From assembly GCA_036244995.1 (NCBI GenBank), contig BTTF01000125.1:1-5231 (forward strand): a stretch of 5,231 nt of DNA. The letters run 5' to 3'. Positions 1 to 5,231 of the stretch are shown piece by piece (the stretch's first letter is position 1; each line of letters begins with the position of its first letter). The position numbers and the translations under genes were made by a program. Under the pieces are notes generated by a model. It was given only the letters and a program-made list of their open reading frames with translations. It was not told where the DNA came from and ran no database searches. The stretch is from BMS3Bbin07 sp036244995 (GTDB lineage Bacteria; Nitrospirota; Thermodesulfovibrionia; Thermodesulfovibrionales; JdFR-85).

Positions 1-249
1 GTAAGGCTTATAGCTAATTATACAGGGGACGAAAAGGTACAGGACTGGGACTTCTCATCCCCGACATATAACGATGTTGTAGATAAGGGTGACTTTACTG
101 TGGTGAATCTTAAGGGGTCTTTCCGACCGGTAAAGGATATGGAGATTACAGCATCTGCGGGGAACCTCTTTAACAGGGCGTATGAATATGTGCCTGGTTA
201 TCCAATGCCTGAAAGGACTTATACTGCGGGGTTAAAGTGGATATTTTAG
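1..249 (+). CDS. TonB-dependent outer-membrane receptor, C-terminal fragment (start outside window)
   Basis: Reading frame 1 is open from the first base to a TAG at 247-249 and encodes 82 residues. The end of the protein reads as the last strands of a TonB-dependent receptor beta-barrel. It has alternating polar/hydrophobic strands, the motif GNLFNRAYEYVPGYPMPER at about residues 53-71 (the usual 'N-x-[LF]-[DN]-x-x-Y' plus 'GYPMPGR'-like turn that precedes the last strand), and a final strand ending in W-I-F with the terminal aromatic residue recognised by the BAM assembly machinery. Signal peptide, plug and TonB box are not visible because the 5' part lies upstream. A second, complete receptor follows at 624, so the locus carries two receptors in tandem. 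The family imports scarce ligands such as siderophores, heme and corrinoids; the substrate cannot be told from this fragment. Confidence 0.9.
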   Translation, partial: VRLIANYTGDEKVQDWDFSSPTYNDVVDKGDFTVVNLKGSFRPVKDMEITASAGNLFNRAYEYVPGYPMPERTYTAGLKWIF

Positions 250-283
250 CGGGCACCGGTATGTTTTGCAAGCTTGCCTGACT

Positions 284-290
284 AAGGAGG
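284..290 (+). promoter_or_regulatory. Shine-Dalgarno site that decides the start of the small protein
   Basis: AAGGAGG is a near-perfect anti-16S match ending 11 nt before the ATG at 302. It lies downstream of the alternative TTG start at 266, so it supports the shorter 77-residue product. Confidence 0.75.
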
Positions 291-301
291 TAGAAGACAG
301 G

Positions 302-535
302 ATGCAGGAAGAAAAGTATCTGATAGATATGACGGTTGAAGAGCTTGAGAAGGAACTGGAGTTTACGAAGGAATGTTTAAGGGATGAAGTAGAACTCTAC
401 AATTTTACCTTTAACAAGTCATCTGTGCACATAGGGGCGGTTGAGTCCCTTGCCATCCAGGAAGAGCATGAGGAAAAATGCCGTGAATACAATCAAAGGA
501 TAGAAAAGATTGAGGACCTGTTAAGAAAACAATAA
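302..535 (+). CDS. Small acidic, probably coiled-coil protein of unknown function
   Basis: I do not recognise this 77-residue protein. It has no signal peptide, no membrane segment and no obvious metal or nucleotide motif, so a cytoplasmic location is likely. It is rich in Glu, Lys and Arg, with heptad-like stretches at about residues 11-33 (TVEELEKELEF...) and 51-77 (ending IEKIEDLLRKQ). These are separated by a less charged segment around FNKSSVHIGAVESL (37-50), suggesting a helical hairpin or a dimerising coiled coil. It has two cysteines, C25 and C60. The ATG at 302 is preferred over the upstream TTG at 266 because AAGGAGG stands at 284-290, between the two. It begins 52 nt after the upstream receptor gene and is co-oriented with all neighbours, so co-transcription with the receptor is plausible. 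The strong ribosome site and clean open frame argue for a real gene; the function is open. Confidence 0.72.
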   Translation: MQEEKYLIDMTVEELEKELEFTKECLRDEVELYNFTFNKSSVHIGAVESLAIQEEHEEKCREYNQRIEKIEDLLRKQ

Positions 536-538
536 AAT
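510..538 (+). promoter_or_regulatory. Candidate sigma70-type promoter ahead of the receptor-ATPase-chelatase operon
   Basis: TTGAGG at 510-515 (4 of 6 matches to TTGACA) and TAAAAT at 533-538 (5 of 6 matches to TATAAT) are separated by 17 nt, the preferred spacing. Initiation would fall near 545, giving a leader of roughly 80 nt before the ATG at 624. The elements overlap the end of the small upstream gene, and AT-rich codons can produce such matches by chance, so this is a candidate only. Confidence 0.35.
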
Positions 539-543
539 AAGCT

Positions 544-595
544 ACCGGCTGGAAGTCAGGAAAGACCGGCTAACAGGAAGGTTTGTCCGGACCGG
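544..595 (+). repeat. Repeated CAGGAA / ACCGG motifs in the leader of the receptor gene
   Basis: ACCGGCT occurs at 544-550 and again at 565-571, 21 nt apart (two helical turns). ACCGG recurs at 591-595. CAGGAA occurs at 557-562 and 574-579, so a CAGGAA...ACCGG unit appears twice (557-569 and 574-595), like an imperfect tandem duplication. An 8-bp palindrome, GTCCGGAC, sits at 585-592. The repeats lie just downstream of the candidate -10 element, where an operator or a structured RNA leader would act. No consensus of a known repressor (Fur, NikR, NrdR) is recognisable. Confidence 0.5.
551..571 (+). promoter_or_regulatory. Sequence resembling the 3' conserved box of a cobalamin riboswitch (remnant or chance)
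   Basis: GGAAGTCAGGAAAGACCGGCT resembles the closing segment of cobalamin riboswitches (AAGYCAGRAnACCnGCC), which commonly sits upstream of B12 receptor and transporter genes. It has about two extra bases between AGGA and ACC. The upstream core and B12 box (GGGAA...GGT...CCCGCnACTG) and the 5' pairing strand are not found in the intergenic space or in the preceding small gene. It is therefore at best a degenerate or truncated element, and may be chance. Confidence 0.2.
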
Positions 596-623
596 AAAAA
601 TTTCTACTGGAGGAAGGAAAGTA

Positions 624-2660
624 ATGAGAGTATCTCTTTTTTTGTATCATCTTTTATTTGCCGTCTGTATCTTAATCATTAGTAATGTAACGCCTGCTTC
701 AGCAGTTGAAGCAGGTCAGGATGAAGACAATCCTGCCAGTCTGGAGGAGGTTGTTGTTACAGGCACAAAGATTGAAAAGAAGCTTGAAAATCTGACGGAT
801 TCCGTAACGGTAATAACGGCTAAAGAGATAGAAGAGAAGAACTTTACTGATTTTACTGAAATCCTGAGATCAGTGCCGGGTATTGAATTCAAACAGGCAG
901 GCGGACCCGGCCAGTTCAATTATCCAAAATTGAGGGGATTCGGCCAGGGGCATTTTCTGGTCGTTATTGACGGTGTAAAAGTGAATGAGGCAATGACGGG
1001 TGGAGTCAGCAACCTCATGGGTCATATCGATCCCAGAATTATCGAGAAGATCGAGATTCTGAGAGGGCCTCAGGCAGCCATTTATGGTTCAAACACCACA
1101 GCGGGTGTTATTGTGATTACGACAAAAAAAGGAACAAGGAAACCGGAAAAAATTCTTGGCGGTGAGGCAGGGTCCCTGAACTGGAGGAAGGGCTTTGCCT
1201 CACTTAGTGGAACCTCCGGCCAACTGGGATATTCGTTGTATACCGGTTACACTGACAGTGGTGGTGTACATAAGTACGAATACTTTAAAGACCTGACTTC
1301 AAGCCTGAGCCTTGGATACAGGTTCAGTGATTCGTTAAATATTCAGAGTTCATTTATGTATACCGATGCTGAATTCAACTATGCCGAACTTCGCGAGTCC
1401 TACGCCGAGGACTCACCTTCGACACCCTGGTGGGCATTTCAATTACCGGATCCCCATTCAATGTCTGCATCGGATTATTACAATGGAAGTATAAAAGTTG
1501 ACCATAAAATCAGTGATAACCTGAAACAGACCCTCACGCTTGGCTATTACAAGCACAAGAAAGAGGGATTGGACAAGAATGACGGGTACCTGGGAAGTGT
1601 TGTGGCTCCTGTTGATAATTTCACGCTTGACTGGGTGAATTATTATAACAAGGGCGATATCGTCCCTGTGTATGACCGGGGTGATGGAAAACCTTACTAT
1701 TATCAGGATATAAACTATCTTGCAGACTATAACTTTATATGGAACCAGGGCTTCGGCTCCGGGATCTTTAACACACTCCTTTCCGGTGTTGAGTTCCAGA
1801 GGCAGGAAGGAAGAAAGTGGGGCAAGTATGGCGATATAAAAGAGGACCTGAATAATTATTCGGTTTATCTCAATGACCAGATCCTGATGCTTGATGGAAA
1901 CCTTGTTTTGTCTGGTGGTTTACGGAATGACCATCACGACGAATTCGGTAATTACCTGACAGGAAAGGCAGGTATAAGCTATACATTCCAAACAACCGGA
2001 ACCGCCCTTTATTCAAATTATGGAACGAGTTTCAAGGCCCCTACATTTTTTAACCTCTATGATCCCAAATATGGAAACAGGGACCTTAAACCCGAGGAAG
2101 GAAAGACTTATGAGTTTGGTTTAAGGCAGTCCCTGTTGCAGAAGAGACTCAGGTTTGAAGGCAGCTACTGGCATACCACTTTGGACAATGTAATAACATT
2201 TATTTATGGAATTAATCCTGATCCGACCATCAGAGGTATGTATGACAACAGGGATAAGGCGACTTCCAGGGGGGTTGAAGTAGCTCTGTCTTATGAGATA
2301 AATGATTCACTTACGTTCAGTGGAAACTATACTTATACCGATTCCAAATCTGAAAAAGACGGCGAGACTTTCAGGACCGTTCAGATTGCCGGAAACAAAT
2401 TTAATCTCGATCTCGTATATGAGATTAATGATCTTTATTTTAATGTCCACGGTTACTATGCAGGCCCACGGCTCAGGTGGCGGGGTGACAAGGAAATGAA
2501 ATCCTATTTCAGGACTGATGTTGCCGTAAGGGCTGAGGTTGCCAAAGACTGGAGCATTTACGGAAGAGTCGAAAATTTCTTTAATGAAAAGATTGAAGAG
2601 GGGCTTGGTTATGAACAACCCGGTGTCTATGCCGTTACAGGTATGGAATGGAAGTTTTAG
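624..2660 (+). CDS. TonB-dependent outer-membrane receptor, complete (BtuB/siderophore-receptor type)
   Basis: This 678-residue protein imports a scarce ligand across the outer membrane using energy from TonB-ExbBD. A Sec signal peptide is visible: positively charged start, hydrophobic core about residues 4-20, likely cut after the PASA motif at 24-27. The TonB box is EEVVVTG at 41-47. The plug domain runs about 55-170, with DSVTVITAKEIE (59-70), the LRGFG motif (103-107), VVIDGV (113-118) and the highly typical IEILRGPQAAIYGS (143-156), followed by GVIVITTKKG. The remainder is a beta-barrel rich in aromatic strands, including SFKAPTFFNLYDP...LKPEEGKTYEFG, a family hallmark, and ends in EWKF with the terminal Phe. 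Length fits the family. GGAGG at 609-613 lies 10 nt before the ATG. The gene stops 10 nt before the ABC ATPase, so the two are probably co-transcribed. The neighbours favour a corrinoid, cobalt or other tetrapyrrole substrate, but nothing in the barrel proves it. Confidence 0.95.
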   Translation: MRVSLFLYHLLFAVCILIISNVTPASAVEAGQDEDNPASLEEVVVTGTKIEKKLENLTDSVTVITAKEIEEKNFTDFTEILRSVPGIEFKQAGGPGQFNYPKLRGFGQGHFLVVIDGVKVNEAMTGGVSNLMGHIDPRIIEKIEILRGPQAAIYGSNTTAGVIVITTKKGTRKPEKILGGEAGSLNWRKGFASLSGTSGQLGYSLYTGYTDSGGVHKYEYFKDLTSSLSLGYRFSDSLNIQSSFMYTDAEFNYAELRESYAEDSPSTPWWAFQLPDPHSMSASDYYNGSIKVDHKISDNLKQTLTLGYYKHKKEGLDKNDGYLGSVVAPVDNFTLDWVNYYNKGDIVPVYDRGDGKPYYYQDINYLADYNFIWNQGFGSGIFNTLLSGVEFQRQEGRKWGKYGDIKEDLNNYSVYLNDQILMLDGNLVLSGGLRNDHHDEFGNYLTGKAGISYTFQTTGTALYSNYGTSFKAPTFFNLYDPKYGNRDLKPEEGKTYEFGLRQSLLQKRLRFEGSYWHTTLDNVITFIYGINPDPTIRGMYDNRDKATSRGVEVALSYEINDSLTFSGNYTYTDSKSEKDGETFRTVQIAGNKFNLDLVYEINDLYFNVHGYYAGPRLRWRGDKEMKSYFRTDVAVRAEVAKDWSIYGRVENFFNEKIEEGLGYEQPGVYAVTGMEWKF

Positions 2661-2670
2661 CAGACGACAG

Positions 2671-4353
2671 ATGATAACATTTAAAAACGTTTCCTTTAAA
2701 TATGCCGGACGCAGCGATCTGTCAGTGCAGGAGGTCTCCTTTTCCGTGCCTATGGGGCAGTGTGTGCTTGTAACAGGCCGTACAGGCTGCGGCAAGAGCA
2801 CGCTCCTGAAGATGCTGGGCGGGATAATTCCTCATGAGAGTGCAGGCGAGATGCAGGGTGTAGTGGTTGTCAACGGAATAGATACGCGTACTTCGTCCCT
2901 GCCGTATATCTCGCAGTATGTCGGGATGGTATTTCAGAGTCCTGACGATCAGCTCTTCTGTAATACGGTGAGGGATGAGATATCATTCGGCCCTGAAAAT
3001 CTCGGCCTTCCACCTGCAGAGATAAGGAAAAGGGTGGCGGAGGCCCTGGCCCAGGTCGGTCTTGAGGGATTTGAAGAAAGGCAGACCGCAAGACTCTCCG
3101 GTGGTCAGAAGCAGCGTGTTGCCATTGCCTCGCAACTTGCCATGGGACCGGTGGTGCTGGCGCTTGATGAGCCGGTGAGTCAGCTCGACCCCGCAGGGAC
3201 TGCCGAGATAGTAAAATGTCTCGATGACCTGAAGCAAAGGGGCATAACCATTGTCCTGGTGGAGCACAGGGTTAATGATGTGATAGGGATTGTCGACCGT
3301 ATAATGGTGATGGACCAGGGAAGGGTTGTCCTTGATATTGACAGGAAAGACCTGCCTGCCCATACAGAAATTTTTAAAACCCTGGGGCTTAAGCTGCCTG
3401 ATGCCGTTCAGATTGCAGGGGCTGTCTGCCACGAATGGTCAAGGGACTGGACCGGGAATCTGATTGATGAAGTCATTAAACTCAAACCATCAAAGCAGGG
3501 TTTTTTCGGGTATGAGAGTCCTGCAGGAAACAACGGCGGTAAAAAAAGACGTGTAGCCTCTCTCAGGGATATCTCCTTTGCCTACCCGGGGGCAAGGGAG
3601 CCGTCCCTAAAAGGGGTTTCTCTTGATATTTACAACGGGGACATAATTGCGATTATGGGGCGGAACGGTTCAGGTAAATCAACGCTCCTGAGCATTCTGG
3701 CGGGACTGAACCAGCCGATATCAGGCAGTGCCGACATGAACGGACTGGGCAGTCTCAAGGGACGTTGGCATGGAAGTACGGGCAGGACAGGTATGGTCTT
3801 TCAGAATCCCGACCTCCAGTTATTTGAAGACAGTGTGTGGGCTGAACTGGAGTTCAGCCAGAAGAATCTTGGTGTTGATAAAGTAGTGCGCACGTTCAGA
3901 AACAGGTCCCTTGTCGGCATGCTCCGTCTTGAAGGCCTGGAGAGGATACCCCCGCACGCCCTCTCAAGTGGACAGCGTCTCAGGGTGGTGATAGGGGCTG
4001 TGCTTGCCATGGACCCCCGGTTGTTGCTGCTGGATGAGCCGACGACAGGGCAGAACGAGGAGAATATATGCAACCTGATCCGGACAATCAGGAATGAATC
4101 CGGGATAGAGGCTGTGCTCTTCTGCACGCATGATTTTGAGACGGCAGTGCGTTTTTCAAACAGGGTATTGCTTATGAGAGAGGGCTGTGTGGTTGCCGAC
4201 GGTCCGGCCAGGGAGGTGCTTGGCGATGAGGCTGCCCTGAAAGAGGCGGGACTTCTGCCTTCATTGTCCCTGGTGCTTTCAGGGAAGAGCGGAATATCAC
4301 CGCCTGCACTTACAGTTGAGGAATTCATAGGAGTGATGAATGGAGCTTCATAA
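2671..4353 (+). CDS. Energy-coupling-factor (CbiO/EcfA-like) ABC ATPase with two fused nucleotide-binding domains
   Basis: This 560-residue cytoplasmic protein would hydrolyse ATP to drive an ECF-type importer for cobalt, nickel or a vitamin. Domain 1 (about 1-240): Walker A GRTGCGKST 36-44, Q-loop VFQSPDDQLF with Q89, signature LSGGQ 142-146, Walker B VVLALDEP 161-168 with catalytic E167, switch H199. Domain 2 (about 293-530): Walker A GRNGSGKST 330-338, Q-loop VFQNPDLQLF with Q378, signature LSSGQ 431-435, Walker B LLLLDEP 451-457 with E456, switch H487. The P-D-x-Q-L-F Q-loops and DEPTTGQ are typical of CbiO/EcfA ATPases. No membrane segments are present; the EcfT and substrate-binding subunits are not in the window. 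The frame stays open upstream to 2539, but ATG 2671 begins exactly at the domain start (MITFKNVSF), while earlier starts would add a tail read out of frame from the receptor. No clear Shine-Dalgarno precedes it, so coupling to receptor translation is likely. Confidence 0.93.
   Translation: MITFKNVSFKYAGRSDLSVQEVSFSVPMGQCVLVTGRTGCGKSTLLKMLGGIIPHESAGEMQGVVVVNGIDTRTSSLPYISQYVGMVFQSPDDQLFCNTVRDEISFGPENLGLPPAEIRKRVAEALAQVGLEGFEERQTARLSGGQKQRVAIASQLAMGPVVLALDEPVSQLDPAGTAEIVKCLDDLKQRGITIVLVEHRVNDVIGIVDRIMVMDQGRVVLDIDRKDLPAHTEIFKTLGLKLPDAVQIAGAVCHEWSRDWTGNLIDEVIKLKPSKQGFFGYESPAGNNGGKKRRVASLRDISFAYPGAREPSLKGVSLDIYNGDIIAIMGRNGSGKSTLLSILAGLNQPISGSADMNGLGSLKGRWHGSTGRTGMVFQNPDLQLFEDSVWAELEFSQKNLGVDKVVRTFRNRSLVGMLRLEGLERIPPHALSSGQRLRVVIGAVLAMDPRLLLLDEPTTGQNEENICNLIRTIRNESGIEAVLFCTHDFETAVRFSNRVLLMREGCVVADGPAREVLGDEAALKEAGLLPSLSLVLSGKSGISPPALTVEEFIGVMNGAS
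4329..4333 (+). promoter_or_regulatory. Shine-Dalgarno site inside the ATPase gene that sets the chelatase start
   Basis: AGGAG lies 6 nt before the ATG at 4340, an ideal distance, and within the last codons of the ABC ATPase. The two genes overlap by 14 nt, which indicates translational coupling. The nearby ATG at 4336 is in the ATPase frame and is an internal methionine. Confidence 0.7.
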
Positions 4354-5231
4354 CAACAGGAGTATTACAGAGGATTATCTTTATCCCTTTTCCGCAATTA
4401 TGGGACAGGAGGAGATGAAACTTGCACTTATCCTTAACGCAATAGAGCCCCGTATCGGCGGTGTGCTCATCAGGGGCGAGAAGGGAACAGCCAAATCAAC
4501 GGCAGTCAGGGCATTAAGGAGGCTTTTACCGGAGATAAAGGTGGTCAGGGGATGTCCCTGTCTCTGTGATCCCGGCAGCCCGCTACAGGCCTGTCTTCAA
4601 TGTGCGGAAAAAATCAAGGCTGAGGATTATATTGAAAGTGCATATATGAAGGTTCCCCTTGTTACTCTTCCGCTGAATGCAACAGAGGAGATGGTTACCG
4701 GCAGTCTGGACATTGAGTTTGCCATGAGGAAGGGACAGAGGCGTTTTCAGCCGGGACTCCTCGCCAGGGTAAACAGGGGAATCCTCTACATAGATGAGGT
4801 CAATCTCCTGGATGACCATTTAGTGGATATAATCCTTGATGTTGCCTCCAGTGGTATAAATGTCGTGGAACGCGAGGGACTCTCATTTCTTCATCCCTCA
4901 CGCTTTATTCTTGTGGGCACCATGAACCCTGAAGAAGGAGCCCTCCGCCCCCAGCTGCTTGACCGCTTTGGGCTCTGTATAGAGATTGGAGGCGAGGGCG
5001 ATCTTGACAGCAGGGTACGGCTCATGGAGATGAGAGAGTTATATGACAACAATCCCGTGGAGTTTGCAGCCCGTCATCTCAGTAAGGATAACGGGATTGC
5101 AGGGCGGATAAGGAGTGCAGGGGAGAGACTTAAAGGGGTGGTCTTTCCTCAACGGCTCCTTGGCCTTGTCTCTGAAATATGCCTGCAAAACAACGTTGCA
5201 GGTCACAGGGCAGACATGGCTATCAAATATG
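4340..5231 (+). CDS. AAA+ metal-chelatase ATPase subunit, ChlI/BchI type, N-terminal part (runs off the window)
   Basis: The frame is open from ATG 4340 to the window end (297 complete codons). It encodes a magnesium/cobalt-chelatase AAA+ ATPase, which forms a ring and uses ATP to drive metal insertion by a large CobN/ChlH/BchH-type subunit. Visible motifs: YPFSAIMGQEEMKLAL (15-30), the family's N-terminal signature; Walker A GEKGTAKST (46-54); Walker B ILYIDEVNLL (148-157); sensor 1 and arginine region GTMNPEEGALRPQLLDRFGL (193-212), diagnostic of ChlI. Between Walker A and Walker B is a cysteine cluster, C72, C74, C76, C85 and C88, in CPCLCDPGSPLQACLQC. Many family members are about 350 residues (ChlI alone) or about 650 (ChlI fused to a ChlD/von Willebrand A region); which form this is cannot be decided here. 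No photosynthesis gene is in the window, and the receptor and CbiO-like neighbours point to cobaltochelatase in corrinoid metabolism, or another tetrapyrrole chelatase role. Confidence 0.93.
   Translation, partial: MELHNNRSITEDYLYPFSAIMGQEEMKLALILNAIEPRIGGVLIRGEKGTAKSTAVRALRRLLPEIKVVRGCPCLCDPGSPLQACLQCAEKIKAEDYIESAYMKVPLVTLPLNATEEMVTGSLDIEFAMRKGQRRFQPGLLARVNRGILYIDEVNLLDDHLVDIILDVASSGINVVEREGLSFLHPSRFILVGTMNPEEGALRPQLLDRFGLCIEIGGEGDLDSRVRLMEMRELYDNNPVEFAARHLSKDNGIAGRIRSAGERLKGVVFPQRLLGLVSEICLQNNVAGHRADMAIKY

Noticed and set aside
268..277. Perfect palindrome GCAAGCTTGC after the first receptor gene
   Set aside because: It has no loop and no following T-run, so it is not a terminator; a 10-bp palindrome alone is weak evidence for an operator.
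266..301. TTG start giving a 12-residue N-terminal extension of the small protein
   Set aside because: The strong AAGGAGG site lies inside this extension, and ATG at 302 is correctly placed after it.
585..603. GTCCGGAC palindrome followed by AAAAATTT as a possible terminator
   Set aside because: The palindrome leaves no loop, the following run is A-rich rather than T-rich on the + strand, and the spot lies directly before a ribosome site.
2539..2670. Upstream in-frame start giving the ABC ATPase 44 more residues
   Set aside because: The extension lies wholly within receptor codons or the 10-nt gap after them, is not ABC-like, and the ATPase domain begins exactly at ATG 2671.
2307..2801. Reverse-strand open frame of 164 codons across the receptor/ATPase junction
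   Set aside because: It is antisense to two well-supported genes, has no recognisable domain, and its composition is that of a shadow frame.
3801..4328. Reverse-strand open frame of 175 codons inside the ATPase gene
   Set aside because: It is antisense to the second ABC domain, Ser/Arg-rich, and shows no protein-family motif.
4340..5231. Chlorophyll magnesium chelatase (photosynthesis) assignment
   Set aside because: The protein family fits, but no photosynthesis gene is nearby, and the neighbours point to metal/corrinoid uptake. The substrate is left open.

Overview
The window suggests a Gram-negative (diderm) bacterium: it carries outer-membrane TonB-dependent receptors with a Sec signal peptide and barrel C-termini ending in phenylalanine. 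Frequent AGG (Arg) and ATA (Ile) codons, together with the gene content, are compatible with an anaerobic lineage such as Nitrospirota or Desulfobacterota. That placement is a guess from style, not a demonstrated assignment.

Layout, all on the + strand: (1) 1-249, the last 82 codons of a TonB-dependent receptor whose start lies upstream. (2) 302-535, a 77-residue acidic, probably coiled-coil protein of unknown function with a strong ribosome binding site. (3) 536-623, the only sizeable intergenic gap, holding repeated ACCGG/CAGGAA motifs, a possible promoter at its left edge, and a stretch resembling the 3' end of a cobalamin riboswitch without the rest of that riboswitch. (4) 624-2660, a complete 678-residue TonB-dependent receptor. 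(5) 2671-4353, a 560-residue ATPase carrying two fused CbiO/EcfA-type ABC domains. (6) 4340 to the window end, the first 297 residues of a ChlI/BchI-type AAA+ metal-chelatase subunit with a cysteine cluster. Genes 4 to 6 are spaced by 10 nt and then overlap by 14 nt, so they almost certainly form one operon. No gap between genes exceeds 90 nt, and I saw no tRNA, rRNA, CRISPR array or insertion sequence.

Read together, the genes describe uptake and handling of a metal or metal-tetrapyrrole. The receptors would bring a scarce ligand (a corrinoid, heme or metal chelate) across the outer membrane using TonB energy. The fused ABC ATPase would power an energy-coupling-factor type inner-membrane importer whose membrane subunits are not in the window. 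The AAA+ protein would drive insertion (or possibly removal) of a metal ion in a tetrapyrrole with a large CobN/ChlH/BchH-type subunit, expected downstream. Cobalt/cobalamin is the best-supported theme because CbiO-like ATPases, BtuB-like receptors and ChlI/CobN chelatases are known to co-occur in B12-related loci. The substrate is not proven by the sequence.
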